Below, one piece after another: positions 1 to 9,261 of a DNA stretch of 64,000 bases. The position numbers were made by a program, and so were the translations under genes. The stretch lies in the NCBI RefSeq assembly GCF_000420065.1, contig NZ_ATUF01000002.1, positions 806,001-870,000 of the forward strand, in the 5' to 3' direction. Each line of letters starts with the position of its first letter. Position 1 is the first letter of the stretch. Under the pieces are notes generated by a model that saw only the letters and a list, made by a program, of their open reading frames with translations, ran no database searches and was not told the origin of the DNA. Source of the stretch: Varibaculum cambriense DSM 15806 (lineage in GTDB: Bacteria > Actinomycetota > Actinomycetes > Actinomycetales > Actinomycetaceae).

Positions 1-1
1 C

Positions 2-841
2 GCGGGTAGCGATCAGCAAAGTGATGATGATGATGCTACTCGCCTGGGAAGCCTGCCGGTAGCAAATCCTGGGTCTTCTGCGCAAACGGTTGAGGATTAT
101 CCGACAGTGATGGCGAGTCCGATGGCGGCCCCCGCGGCCATGCCTCCGGCATATGCATCTCCGGTATATGCGGAGCCCGCTTGTCCGGAGCCATCCCGGC
201 AACCAATAATGAGTCCGCCACCGGCGGCCTATTCTCCTTTCACGGGTTACCAAAATCCGGCAGGGGAGAGTGTCCCCCAACCGGAAAAATCCCGGCGCAG
301 CTGGGGAATTATTGTGCTGACGGTACTGCTGGTAGTGGCGTTAATCGGATTGGCAATTGTGGGAACCTGGATTGTTTCCTCGCGCGGAAACAATAAAGGG
401 CAAGCTAGCGCCAGTGAGTCCGCAAGCGACACCACCCGGACGGCTACGGTAATGGAAACCACGGTGACCAGTACTCAAGCTCCCACCCAAGCAGCAAAGC
501 CGATTCCGGCCGGAGCGGTCTATCTTGAGCGTGGATTTTATACCCCCACCGGTAATATTGCTTGCTTGATGTCCTCAGGCCAAGTAATTTGCCAGATTGA
601 TCAGCGGCAATGGGAACGGGGTTGTGACGGCTTATGGGGAGTACAGCTTGACTCATCTGGAGTAACGGAAAATTGCGATTATGACGGTGCCGCTGACCCC
701 CAGACCCAAGCCACCTATGACACTGTCTACTACAACGGTGACTATGCCTGTGAAGTGGGGCAATACACCGGCGTGAATTGTTGGAACTCTAAGACGGGTC
801 GCGGCTTTACGATGCGCCAGGCCGATCACACCACCTACTAG
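2..841 (+). CDS. DUF6636-like single-pass membrane protein (5' partial)
   Basis: The reading frame is open from base 2 through an internal ATG at 107, so the gene very probably begins before the window. The visible part starts with an acidic, Asp/Ser-rich stretch and a long Pro/Ala/Tyr-rich low-complexity region. One strong transmembrane segment follows a basic RRSWG stop-transfer patch (about residues 64-92 counted from the ATG), then a Ser/Thr-rich linker. The C-terminal part has the layout of DUF6636 domains: FYTPTGNIACLMSS, a set of conserved cysteines and a closing GRGFTMRQ motif. In this family the cysteine-rich domain lies outside the membrane; the function is unknown. The disordered N-terminus could belong to a larger protein such as a kinase-like or envelope protein. 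The family call is from memory of the motif and is moderate. Confidence 0.7.
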   Translation, partial: AGSDQQSDDDDATRLGSLPVANPGSSAQTVEDYPTVMASPMAAPAAMPPAYASPVYAEPACPEPSRQPIMSPPPAAYSPFTGYQNPAGESVPQPEKSRRSWGIIVLTVLLVVALIGLAIVGTWIVSSRGNNKGQASASESASDTTRTATVMETTVTSTQAPTQAAKPIPAGAVYLERGFYTPTGNIACLMSSGQVICQIDQRQWERGCDGLWGVQLDSSGVTENCDYDGAADPQTQATYDTVYYNGDYACEVGQYTGVNCWNSKTGRGFTMRQADHTTY

Positions 842-862
842 ACTTCAGTAAGCCCCTTTTGG

Positions 863-882
863 GGAGGATCTTCGCATCCTCC
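863..882. terminator. Small hairpin between convergent genes
   Basis: A 7-bp perfect stem, GGAGGAT / ATCCTCC, with a CTTCGC loop sits 22 bases after the stop of the first gene. It has no clear U-run, so it is a weak terminator candidate. The rest of 842-1023 shows nothing else recognisable. Confidence 0.35.
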
Positions 883-1023
883 TGCACGCATACCCCGGTG
901 GCTATTTAAAGCCTGGGAACGGCTAGCGATCCCGGTGGTGAACCAGTCTCCGGTCGGATTGCGCCCTGCGCAAAGGCCTAACTAGCAACCAGAGAGGTAC
1001 TGCACTAGCAGCAAGGATATTAC

Positions 1024-3753
1024 CTACTTTTTCGCTGCGGACTGCTTAGGGGTTTTAGCAGTGGTTTTCTTGGCGATTGTCCGCTTGGTGGTAGTCTTCT
1101 TGGCTGCAGTTTTCTTCGTAGTCTTCTTCGTGGTGGTCTTCTTAGCAGTTTTACGGGTTCCGCGTTTCTTCGCCGGTCCTTTCGCTCGCTTCTCCGCCAG
1201 TAAAGTATAGGCTTGATCAGCGTCAATATCCTCTATAGTGCTAGCACGGGGTACCGTCACATTGGTAGTGCCATCGGTAATATAGGGGCCAAAACGCCCG
1301 TCCTTAATGACTACCGGTTTCCCGGAGTTAGGATCGGTTCCCAGTTCCTTCAGCGGCGGTTTCGCGGTGCGCCCGCGCCGGGTTTTCGGTTGGGCGTAAA
1401 TCGCTAAGGCCTGCTCCAAAGTGATGGAGAAAATCTGGTCTTCCGTTTCTAGGGAGCGCGAATCTGTCCCTTTCTTCAAATATGGACCGTACCTGCCGTT
1501 TTGCGCGGTTATCTCGGTACCGGACTCGGGATCCTTACCCACTACTCGCGGCAGAGAAAGCAGTTTCAAGGCATCATCGAGGCTGGCGGTTTCGATCGAC
1601 ATAGTCTTAAACAGGGAGGCCGTGCGCGGCTTGGTACCCTTAGGGGCGTCCTCGGGTAGTACCTCGGTAAAGTAGGGGCCATAACGGCCGTTCTTTACTA
1701 AAATTACATTCCCATTATCGGGGTCTTTACCCAGTTCGCGACCAGTATCGGCCGAAATGGTGAACAGTTCTTTTACCTTTTCAGCGTCTAGTTCATCGGG
1801 CGCTAGCTCCTCGGGTACCGAGGCGCGTTTTCCTTCTGCGTCCTCTAGATAGGGGCCATACCGTCCTACCCGCACGTTTACTCCCGGTAGCACCTCGATG
1901 GAGTTCAGGGCGCGGGCATCAATATCCCCCAGACCTTCCACCGTATCTTTGAGGCCGCGAGCCCAAAACTCTCCGCCAGTCCCGCCCCCAAAATAAAAGT
2001 GCGCCAAAAGTTCTTTGCCGTCCCGTTCCCCGGCGGCGATCTGGTCTAGGTCACCTTCCATGGTGGCGGTGAAATCATAGTCCACCAGGGAGGCGAGATT
2101 TTCTTCCAGTAGCCGAACCACGGAAAAAGCCTGCCAGGAGGGCACTAGCGCTTGCCCGGCGCGATGGACGTAGCCGCGCTCAATAATCACTCCGATAGTG
2201 GAGGCATAGGTAGAGGGGCGCCCGACTCCCTTTTCTTCTAAGGTTTTCACCAGCGAGGCCTCGGTATAACGCGGAGGCGGGCTGGTTACATGCGCTGCTT
2301 TTTCCCGGTCTACCTCGCTAAACGCGACTGTTTGTCCTTCGCTTAGCTTGGGTAAGGCTGTGGAACTGTCGGTGCTAGCGTACCGAGATTTGTCTTTCCC
2401 TTCTTCGTAGGCGGCCAGGAAGCCGCGGAAGGTGATCACGGTTCCCGAGGCGGTGAATACCAGTTCGTGAGCCTCGCCCTCGGTCTTGATTTGAGCGCTT
2501 ACCCGCACGGTGTCGGTGGTTCCGCGGGCATCATTCATTTGTGAGGCCAGGGTGCGTTTCCAAATCAGTTCATAAAGAGCGGCCTGTTGCGCGCTGAGGG
2601 CGGAGCGTACCTGATTGGGGGTGCGGAAGTTGTCTCCTGCGGGGCGGATAGCTTCGTGGGCTTCTTGTGCCCCTTTGGCTTTCTTCGCATAAAAACGGGG
2701 TTTTTCGGGGACAGCATCTGCCCCATATAAATCCGTAGCTTGACGCCGCGCCGCCGAGATCGCCTGACTAGAAAGCGCAGTCGAGTCGGTACGCATATAG
2801 GTGATGTAGCCGTTTTCGTACAAATACTGCGCGAGCGCCATAGTTTGCCGCGAAGACATGCGTAGTTTTCTTCCTGCCTCTTGCTGCAGGGTAGAGGTAG
2901 TAAAAGGCGGGGCAGGACGGCGAGTATAGGGTTTGGATTCTACCGAAGTCACCTGGCAGCGGGGCTGGTTCTCTAAGGCTGCCGCCAGTTTTTCCCACAG
3001 CTTTTCATCCATCACCGTGGCTTGGCGTTTTAATTGACCGTGGTCATCAAAGTCCCGGCCAACGGCAAAACGCACCCCATCCATTTCTAGGGCGCGGGCA
3101 TTAAAATCCTCGCCATCAGCGCTAAAGGTGGCGTTCAAATCAAAGTAGCTGGCGGGAATGAAAGCGATCCGCTCCCGCTCGCGCTGCACCACCAGGCGAG
3201 TGGCCACCGACTGTACCCGCCCAGCTGACAGGTGGCGAGCTACCTTGCGCCATAAAATCGGGGAAACTTCGTACCCGTAGAGGCGATCGAGAATCCGCCG
3301 GGTTTCCTGGGCTTCTACCAGATCAGTGTCAATATCGCGGGTATTTTCCAGGGCGCGATCGATGGCTTCCCGGGTAATCTCGTGGAATACCATCCGTTTT
3401 ACGGGAACCTTGGGTTTTAGTACTTCCAGCAGGTGCCAAGCAATCGCCTCGCCCTCGCGGTCCTCATCAGTGGCGAGGTAGAGCTCTTCGGCTTGTGCCA
3501 AATCCTTACGCAGTCCCGCTACAGTTTTTTTCTTATCGGGGTTAACTACATAGTAGGGCTTAAAGTTATTGTCCACATCTACCGCGAACTTCTTATATCC
3601 GGACTGTTTGAGCTTGTCAGGTAAGGCAGATGGTTGCGGCAAATCCCGGATATGCCCTACCGAGGCTTCTACCTGGAAGTCAGCGCCCAGGTACCCGCTG
3701 ATTGTGCGAGCCTTAGCTGGAGATTCGACGATTACCAGTTTCTTAGCACTCAA
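1024..3753 (-). CDS. topA: DNA topoisomerase I (type IA)
   Basis: This enzyme relaxes negative supercoils by transient single-strand cleavage. The 909-residue protein opens with the Toprim domain (KLVIVESPAKARTI, then the acidic DEDREGEA motif). The active-site tyrosine is Y319 in GYITYMRTDST, followed by the toroidal IA core (EKGVGRPSTYAS). The C-terminal half carries the actinobacterial TopoI repeats (NGRYGPY repeated about four times) and ends in a Lys/Thr-rich tail that is nearly all AKKTTTKK-type sequence, known in mycobacterial TopA to help DNA binding and strand passage. The start is TTG with GAGGA five bases upstream. It is convergent with the preceding gene. There is no neighbour in an evident operon. 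Confidence 0.97.
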   Translation of the reverse strand: MSAKKLVIVESPAKARTISGYLGADFQVEASVGHIRDLPQPSALPDKLKQSGYKKFAVDVDNNFKPYYVVNPDKKKTVAGLRKDLAQAEELYLATDEDREGEAIAWHLLEVLKPKVPVKRMVFHEITREAIDRALENTRDIDTDLVEAQETRRILDRLYGYEVSPILWRKVARHLSAGRVQSVATRLVVQRERERIAFIPASYFDLNATFSADGEDFNARALEMDGVRFAVGRDFDDHGQLKRQATVMDEKLWEKLAAALENQPRCQVTSVESKPYTRRPAPPFTTSTLQQEAGRKLRMSSRQTMALAQYLYENGYITYMRTDSTALSSQAISAARRQATDLYGADAVPEKPRFYAKKAKGAQEAHEAIRPAGDNFRTPNQVRSALSAQQAALYELIWKRTLASQMNDARGTTDTVRVSAQIKTEGEAHELVFTASGTVITFRGFLAAYEEGKDKSRYASTDSSTALPKLSEGQTVAFSEVDREKAAHVTSPPPRYTEASLVKTLEEKGVGRPSTYASTIGVIIERGYVHRAGQALVPSWQAFSVVRLLEENLASLVDYDFTATMEGDLDQIAAGERDGKELLAHFYFGGGTGGEFWARGLKDTVEGLGDIDARALNSIEVLPGVNVRVGRYGPYLEDAEGKRASVPEELAPDELDAEKVKELFTISADTGRELGKDPDNGNVILVKNGRYGPYFTEVLPEDAPKGTKPRTASLFKTMSIETASLDDALKLLSLPRVVGKDPESGTEITAQNGRYGPYLKKGTDSRSLETEDQIFSITLEQALAIYAQPKTRRGRTAKPPLKELGTDPNSGKPVVIKDGRFGPYITDGTTNVTVPRASTIEDIDADQAYTLLAEKRAKGPAKKRGTRKTAKKTTTKKTTKKTAAKKTTTKRTIAKKTTAKTPKQSAAKK

Positions 3754-4374
3754 GACGTCCTCTTCCCTTGGGTTAATGATCTACCTTTATACCTTATATA
3801 TACCTTGCAAACTTGGAAGGCTAACAAATGAGGTTTGTTGGCCAGGTCATGCGGAGCAACTCTCAGGCGTAACTGTTTTGAGATACCAACAGTTAGGAAA
3901 AACCAATACGAGACTTAGAAACCTTGCTTAATGATTGCTTGAACATGAGTGAACTCAAATGTGGCTCATGGTGCGTGTTAGTTTTCTGGCCCAGTAAAAA
4001 TTTGGCATCAACTGAGTGGAAACTTAGGCGCAAAAATTACCTGCTACCGAATCCCGGTATTTTTCTAAGTTTTTATGAGAAAACCGACTATTTAAGACTA
4101 TCTACGCAGGTACGTACAGTTTCTAGATGAAAGTAAACATTAAATCATTTAAATGGTCAAAATTAGGAGTGAGGGAAGTCATAATTTAGATTCAGGGTGC
4201 TACTATCGTTAAAAAATTCTGAAAACATTCTAATAGCCCAGGTCAGTACTACTTTATGGTTGGTAAGTATTCGCAAAAGTGACCTACCAGGTGTAAAACT
4301 TTCATTTTCAAACATTATCCGCTTTCTTCATGTTCGGTTTAGTGGATAATAGTTAATGAACGGAGCGAAGGATC
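3754..4374. other. 621-bp AT-rich gap with no convincing gene
   Basis: This gap between divergent topA and the CAP-domain gene is visibly richer in A/T than its flanks. The longest plus-strand frames in it lack ribosome binding sites and recognisable motifs. Two DnaA-box-like 9-mers occur close together near 4315-4350 (TTATCCGCT, and TTATCCACT on the minus strand), too few for an origin. A GATAAT hexamer at 4344-4349 could be the -10 of the CAP gene. Confidence 0.5.
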
Positions 4375-6207
4375 GTGAAGTTCACGGGAATCAAAGGATT
4401 TGGTTTCCACCAGAAGAAAACGCAAGGAACGGGAACTACGATGAAAACGTGGAAAGAACACGCCAAGACTCTGGCTGTAGGTGTTCTAGTAGCCGGTGTT
4501 GTCGCCGCAGGGGTGAACCTGGCCGACGCAGCTACCTTTTTCACCAGCACCTCCTCCGCTGGTTCGAGCGCAGTGACTGCAAACGCGATCAACACTGATA
4601 ACCGTGAAGAGGTTCGTACCCGTTACCTGAGCGATATTGCCGATACTGGTTACCCCGAAAGCCCTAACAACGGTGCGGATCATAAGAACTGCCGCGCCGG
4701 CGTGGTCAACCCCACCACTGCTAACTCGGTGGCTCGGGCGCTTAACTACTTCCGCGGCCTCAACGGAGCTGAAGCGGTAAAAATGGACACCACTTCTCCG
4801 CTGCAAGATTACACGCAACAGGCCGCCCTCAATATGGCTGCCAATGGCCGCCTTTCCCACACGATTGAAAAAGGCTCCAAATGCTTTAGCTTTAAAGCTC
4901 AGCAGGGAGCAGCCATCTCCAACCTTTCTGATAGCGCGGGGCAGACTCCAGCAGAACAGATTCTGTGGTACTTCATCGATCCTTCCAGCCTGGGTGCTTC
5001 CACCATGACCAAGGTGGGTGCTAATGACCGCTTGGGACACCGGATCGCATTGATGGATCCCACCTTGTCCACCACTTCTTACGGAAACGTAAATGGCTAC
5101 AACGCGATTGCGGTCACCGGAGACCAGCTAGTCAGCACCCCGGATTTCAACAACAAGCAGATTACCAATGAGGCGGCTTACAAGCCGGAAGTTATGACCT
5201 GGCCTTCGGCTGGCTACTTCCCCTACCAGCTGCTAACCGCCAACCGCGATGACCGCGACGATGTAGAACGCTGGAGCATCTCCTTCCGGGGAGACAGCAA
5301 GTCGCAGCGTCCCGACCTCTCAGGTGCCAAGGTACGCGTGACCGGCCCGACTGGCGCGGAAGTTCCCACCACTATTTTGAACAACAAGCTCAATGGCAAA
5401 GGTCCGGGAACCTGGAACTACTACAGCACCCTGTTAATCAAGATGCCGAAGATTACCGATCTTCCGGTGGGCACCGATGGCTCCCGTGACTACACGGTTA
5501 GCGTTTCCGGGATTAAGGGTGCGGCTCGTTCCTCCTACACCTACACCGTGAAACTGTTCGATCCCATGATCTCCTCCAGCCAGATGGCTCCCCAGATCAA
5601 GGTGAATGCTGCTCCTCGCGTAGCCCAGGGCGGATACGCCGAACCTGCCAAGCTGACCGTGCAGGGCTCCACCGGGATGAAATACCAGTGGCAGCGCTCC
5701 AAGGATGCTGGTAAGACTTGGGAGGACGTCAAAGACAAGTTCCGGATTCCCGCTGATCACAGCTTCTACGGAACCGCGAACGATCTGGACTACGCCCCCG
5801 GTGCTCGCACCGAAGATAAATGGGGTCTGCTGCGGTCGGCTCCGATCGCTAGCCGCGCCGAGGCCGAGTCCTTGCGCTTCCGCTTGAAGGTCACCAACCC
5901 GGTGGGTACCTCGATCTCGGAACCGATGAAACTGGAATACTACGGATTCGATCAGGACAAGGTAGTTCGCCAGGGCGACAAGCTGATCGCGAAGGTTACC
6001 TTGCAGGGTAACTCCGATTCGGTGGAGCGTTTCAGCGACGTGATCTGGAAAGACCAAAACGGTAAGCAGGTCGGAACCGGTGACACTTTGACTCTGACCC
6101 CCGATATGAAGGGCAAGCAGATCCGCCCCACCGTGCAGTTCTGGCTTACCTCGTTCATGTCAGCTTCTCTCTACGAGCTGAAGCTGCCCGCATACTCCGT
6201 TGGGTAA
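4375..6207 (+). CDS. Secreted CAP (SCP/PR1)-domain protein with Ig-like C-terminus
   Basis: This is a 610-residue exported protein. If translation begins at GTG 4375, a 22-residue extension precedes a clear signal peptide beginning MKTWKEHAK (ATG 4441), with hydrophobic core and ADA cleavage-like end. The ATG at 4441 gives a more usual signal peptide, so the true start is unsettled. Residues roughly 95-260 form a CAP domain: NYFRGLNG, an LSH motif and GHRIALMDP, matching the actinobacterial CAP family. The rest looks like two or three beta-sandwich modules (KYQWQRSKDAGKTWEDV is typical of bacterial Ig-like repeats). No LPXTG or membrane anchor is visible, so release from the cell is likely. 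CAP proteins of actinomycetes are surface or secreted proteins of poorly defined role. Confidence 0.85.
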   Translation: MKFTGIKGFGFHQKKTQGTGTTMKTWKEHAKTLAVGVLVAGVVAAGVNLADAATFFTSTSSAGSSAVTANAINTDNREEVRTRYLSDIADTGYPESPNNGADHKNCRAGVVNPTTANSVARALNYFRGLNGAEAVKMDTTSPLQDYTQQAALNMAANGRLSHTIEKGSKCFSFKAQQGAAISNLSDSAGQTPAEQILWYFIDPSSLGASTMTKVGANDRLGHRIALMDPTLSTTSYGNVNGYNAIAVTGDQLVSTPDFNNKQITNEAAYKPEVMTWPSAGYFPYQLLTANRDDRDDVERWSISFRGDSKSQRPDLSGAKVRVTGPTGAEVPTTILNNKLNGKGPGTWNYYSTLLIKMPKITDLPVGTDGSRDYTVSVSGIKGAARSSYTYTVKLFDPMISSSQMAPQIKVNAAPRVAQGGYAEPAKLTVQGSTGMKYQWQRSKDAGKTWEDVKDKFRIPADHSFYGTANDLDYAPGARTEDKWGLLRSAPIASRAEAESLRFRLKVTNPVGTSISEPMKLEYYGFDQDKVVRQGDKLIAKVTLQGNSDSVERFSDVIWKDQNGKQVGTGDTLTLTPDMKGKQIRPTVQFWLTSFMSASLYELKLPAYSVG

Positions 6208-6332
6208 CTTGCGTTTTCTAAACCTGACGGTCCCAAAGAGGGTCGCGTCCTTAGGGACGAGGACGCGGCTCCTCGAAAAATAAAAGAATCCAGTCGTTAC
6301 CTGGCTGATTGGCTTCAATAAGTGAAAAGAAA

Positions 6333-6379
6333 AATCTGGCTCCTAGGACGTTCCCAGTCTAGGAGCCAGATTATTTTTA
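6333..6379 (+). terminator. Strong intrinsic terminator of the CAP gene
   Basis: A 14-bp stem (AATCTGGCTCCTAG with CTAGGAGCCAGATT) is followed by ATTTTT. The A-run on the left side means it could also act on the minus strand. Confidence 0.85.
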
Positions 6380-6386
6380 TATAGCA

Positions 6387-6415
6387 GTGGGGGCAGGCGT
6401 TTCGCCTGCCCCCAC
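6387..6415 (-). terminator. GC-rich hairpin after the sugar ABC ATPase gene
   Basis: A 13-bp perfect stem (GTGGGGGCAGGCG / CGCCTGCCCCCAC) with a TTT loop lies 25 bp beyond the stop of the leftward ATPase gene. The following leftward sequence is AT-rich rather than a pure U-run. Confidence 0.6.
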
Positions 6416-6439
6416 AATAATGGTTGCTATTCGATTAGC

Positions 6440-7573
6440 TTATTCCGGTAGCCGTTCTTGGGTAGCGGCCGCAAAAATATGCCGTCCGCCCTCTTTAATC
6501 CGTACCGGCATCACCGATCCTGCTGGCGGCGCAGAATGCGGAGCCACCCGGATAGTTACCTGGTTCAAAGAAGGACGACCATCTTTGCGATGTTCTTTGG
6601 CCTCATGACCATCCAAAGTGCCGTAAACATAGGCGTCAGAGCCCAGTTCCTCTACATGGGTCACTTTGATCGGAATGGTGTGTTCCGGATCCACCGCGTC
6701 CTCTTGAACCTCGAGTGCCTCCGGACGGAAACCAATAATGACTTCCCCGTTATCCTCGGGCTTGAGCGCATCCAAAGTAGCCTTAGCCAAAGGTATCTTG
6801 GCTCCGCCAAGTACCGCGGAACCATCCTGTACCTTGAAGGTACCGATGTTCATCGCCGGCGAACCAATGAAGGCAGCCACGAACGCATTTGCGGGGCGAT
6901 CATAAAGCTCCCGTGGGGTGCCCACCTGCTGCAAAATACCGCCCGCGATCACCGCGATGCGGTCGCCCATGGTTAGCGCCTCTGTCTGGTCGTGAGTCAC
7001 GTACAAAGTAGTGACCCCCAAAGTGCGCTGCAACTGGGCGATCTGGGTACGGGTCTGCACCCGCAGCTTCGCATCCAAGTTCGACAGCGGCTCGTCCATC
7101 AAGAACACCTGGGGTTTACGCACAATCGCGCGCCCCATAGCCACACGCTGACGCTGACCACCAGACAGAGCCTTCGGCTTACGATCCAAATATTCGGTCA
7201 GATCCAAAGTTTCGGCAGCCTGCTCAACCCGCTTGTCGATTTCCTCTTGCGGAACCTTCGCGATCTTGAGGGCGAAGCCCATGTTCTGCCGCACCGTCAT
7301 GTGCGGGTAAAGCGCATAGTTCTGGAAAACCATCGCGATATCGCGGTCTTTCGGCTGCACATTGGTGACATCTTTATCCCCAATGAAAATCTTGCCGGAG
7401 TTAATGTCTTCCAGACCGGCTAGCATCCGCAGCGAAGTAGTTTTACCGCAGCCCGAAGGCCCCACCAAAACCAGGAACTCGCCATCTTCGATTTCCAGAT
7501 TCAACTTATCAACAGCCGGGTGATCTGAACCCGGATAGATTCGAGTTACCGAATCAAATACAACTTTTCCCAT
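6440..7573 (-). CDS. ugpC: Sugar ABC transporter ATPase, MsiK/UgpC/MalK family
   Basis: This is a 377-residue ATP-hydrolysing subunit of CUT1-type carbohydrate importers. It has Walker [11 protein letters not shown]-loop, signature LSGGQRQR, Walker B VFLMDEP, switch His in THDQTEA, and a C-terminal TOBE/MOP regulatory domain. The ATG at 7573 is preferred over a longer frame starting at 7675 because GGAGGAG lies nine bases upstream and [15 protein letters not shown] is the family N-terminus. No permease or binding protein is adjacent. In actinobacteria such orphan ATPases (MsiK) energise several sugar transporters encoded elsewhere, which is the likely role here. The ugpC name reflects the family, not a proven glycerol-phosphate specificity. 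Confidence 0.93.
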   Translation of the reverse strand: MGKVVFDSVTRIYPGSDHPAVDKLNLEIEDGEFLVLVGPSGCGKTTSLRMLAGLEDINSGKIFIGDKDVTNVQPKDRDIAMVFQNYALYPHMTVRQNMGFALKIAKVPQEEIDKRVEQAAETLDLTEYLDRKPKALSGGQRQRVAMGRAIVRKPQVFLMDEPLSNLDAKLRVQTRTQIAQLQRTLGVTTLYVTHDQTEALTMGDRIAVIAGGILQQVGTPRELYDRPANAFVAAFIGSPAMNIGTFKVQDGSAVLGGAKIPLAKATLDALKPEDNGEVIIGFRPEALEVQEDAVDPEHTIPIKVTHVEELGSDAYVYGTLDGHEAKEHRKDGRPSLNQVTIRVAPHSAPPAGSVMPVRIKEGGRHIFAAATQERLPE

Positions 7574-7863
7574 ATTTATATATCTCCTCCACGGGCAGGT
7601 ACGTGCCCGACGATCCGAGTGGAGTGTCTTTTTGTAACTGCGGGAAATCCCTTCCCCACGTGTCACCTGCGACACAGGCGCAGTTAGCGCCTAAACTCAG
7701 TTTGCCATATTTATAGCCTCCTAGGAAGTGTAATCCCTCATAGTGCCGTCAATTCCACTAAAAATTGTTTCTTCAGAGGCGGGATCCGGGAGCGCTAGCT
7801 CGTCCTCACTCGGGATTTTTAGGTTTCCGGGGGAGCTCCTAGCAAAATGCTAGGGAGAATTGC

Positions 7864-7895
7864 GGAAGTCCCCGAGGAAAACCTCGGGGACTTCC
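7864..7895 (-). terminator. Hairpin terminator of gpmA
   Basis: A 14-bp perfect stem (GGAAGTCCCCGAGG / CCTCGGGGACTTCC) with an AAAA loop lies 13 bp downstream of the gpmA stop. A second small hairpin (CTAGC/GCTAG) follows at about 7839-7853. Confidence 0.75.
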
Positions 7896-7908
7896 CTAGG
7901 AAAAGAAA

Positions 7909-8643
7909 CTACTTACCCTGGTTGGCTACTGCCGCAATCTTGGCTTCAGCATCCGGATCCAGGTAGGTTCCGCCCTTCTTGACCGGCTGTAGATTTTCAT
8001 CCAGCTCGTAGTACAAGGGAACACCGGTAGGAATATTCAAACCGGAAATATCCTCGTCACTGATCTGGTCAAGGTGCTTTACAATCGCGCGCAAAGAGTT
8101 ACCGTGCGCTGCCACCATAACCGTCTTGCCGCTCTTGAGTTCGGGGACGATTTCCTGATCCCAATAGGGCAGCAGCCGCTCTAGCACCTGCTCTAGGCAT
8201 TCGGTGCGTGGAATCGGCTCCCCGCTATAACGCGGATCGGTATCCTGCGAGAACTCGGAACCCAATTCAATTTCTGGGGGAGGAGTGCTGTAAGAACGGC
8301 GCCACAACATGAACTGTTCATCGCCGTACTCGTCGCGGATAGCTTTCTTGTCTTTGCCCTGCAAAGCGCCGTAATGGCGTTCATTCAGGCGCCAACTGCG
8401 CTTAACCGGAATCCAGTGGCGATCAGCCGCATCCAAAGACAGATTAGCGGTCATAATCGCCCGGCGTAGCAGAGAAGTGAAAACAATATCCGGCAAGATG
8501 TTCTCTTGCTTCATTAGTTCACCGCCGTGGGTGGCCTCCTGGCGACCCTGATCGGAGAGCGGAACATCCACCCAACCGGTGAAAAGATTCTTAGCATTCC
8601 ATTCGCTTTGCCCGTGACGGAGCAATATAAGTTTGTAAGTCAT
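7909..8643 (-). CDS. gpmA: 2,3-bisphosphoglycerate-dependent phosphoglycerate mutase
   Basis: A glycolytic enzyme interconverting 3- and 2-phosphoglycerate through a phosphohistidine. The 244-residue protein has the phosphate acceptor His10 in [10 protein letters not shown], the conserved [16 protein letters not shown] segment, and the second catalytic His in [13 protein letters not shown]. Length and all motifs match the family. No strong ribosome binding site is evident before ATG 8643. It lies 53 bp beyond lsr2 in the same direction and may be co-transcribed. Confidence 0.96.
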   Translation of the reverse strand: MTYKLILLRHGQSEWNAKNLFTGWVDVPLSDQGRQEATHGGELMKQENILPDIVFTSLLRRAIMTANLSLDAADRHWIPVKRSWRLNERHYGALQGKDKKAIRDEYGDEQFMLWRRSYSTPPPEIELGSEFSQDTDPRYSGEPIPRTECLEQVLERLLPYWDQEIVPELKSGKTVMVAAHGNSLRAIVKHLDQISDEDISGLNIPTGVPLYYELDENLQPVKKGGTYLDPDAEAKIAAVANQGK

Positions 8644-8696
8644 GGTTTAAGTGTCTCATTTTCTAGTCGTAGCTGCACGGGGTATAAGTCCCGAAA

Positions 8697-9020
8697 TTAC
8701 TTCAAATGGGTGCGGTAATAGGCAGAACGTATTTTCGCGGAGATACGTCCTTTCTCCGATACCTGCATATTCTGTTCCCGAGCCCAGGCGCGAATCTTGG
8801 AAGCATCGGAAACCCTGCGGGTGTCAGTGCCGGCCACCCGGCGTCCTCCTACCCGGCGTCCCGCCTGAATCCACGGATCGATGACCTCGCGTAACTTAGC
8901 GGCATTTTCCGCAGATAAATCAATTTCGTAATCAATACCGTCAAGGCCAAACTTAATGGTTTCATCCCCGAGTTCGCCATTAATATCGTCAATAAGAACA
9001 ATTCTGGTTTTCCTGGCCAT
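8697..9020 (-). CDS. lsr2: Lsr2 nucleoid-associated protein
   Basis: This is a 107-residue actinobacterial H-NS functional analogue that bridges AT-rich DNA and silences acquired genes. The N-terminal dimerisation part (TRIVLIDDINGELGDETIKFGLDG) and the C-terminal DNA-binding part (IRAWAREQN, then SEKGRISAKIRSAY) are both present. The minor-groove hook usually written RGR is KGR here. ATG 9020 has GGAAAGG upstream. The AT-rich 9021-9261 gap in front fits autoregulation known for Lsr2. AT-rich blocks in this window (3754-4374, 32-44 kb) would be natural targets. Confidence 0.95.
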   Translation of the reverse strand: MARKTRIVLIDDINGELGDETIKFGLDGIDYEIDLSAENAAKLREVIDPWIQAGRRVGGRRVAGTDTRRVSDASKIRAWAREQNMQVSEKGRISAKIRSAYYRTHLK

Positions 9021-9261
9021 TATTTTGCCTTTCCACTTTTAAAAAGTTAATTCTACTTTTTATATTAACGCTATTAAAGAGACATTTCTATATATAGTTA
9101 AACGCCAACTCAATAAATACTTGGTGGTGCAATATCGGCAATAAATATAGCTTTTTAGCGCACAAATATCGCGGCTACCTGCGAGTAGTGGGTAAATTCA
9201 GTTTATAAAATCCAGAGAGAAACTCCGGTTCTTTAAGAGATTAGCTTTTTTCGCGGCCGAT

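Noticed and set aside
1020-1226. A 68-codon Arg/Lys-rich frame inside the topA tail
   Set aside because: It is a shadow of the repetitive Lys/Thr-rich coding sequence on the same strand.
3924-4130. A 68-codon plus-strand frame in the AT-rich gap
   Set aside because: No ribosome binding site, no known motif, composition like the surrounding non-coding DNA.
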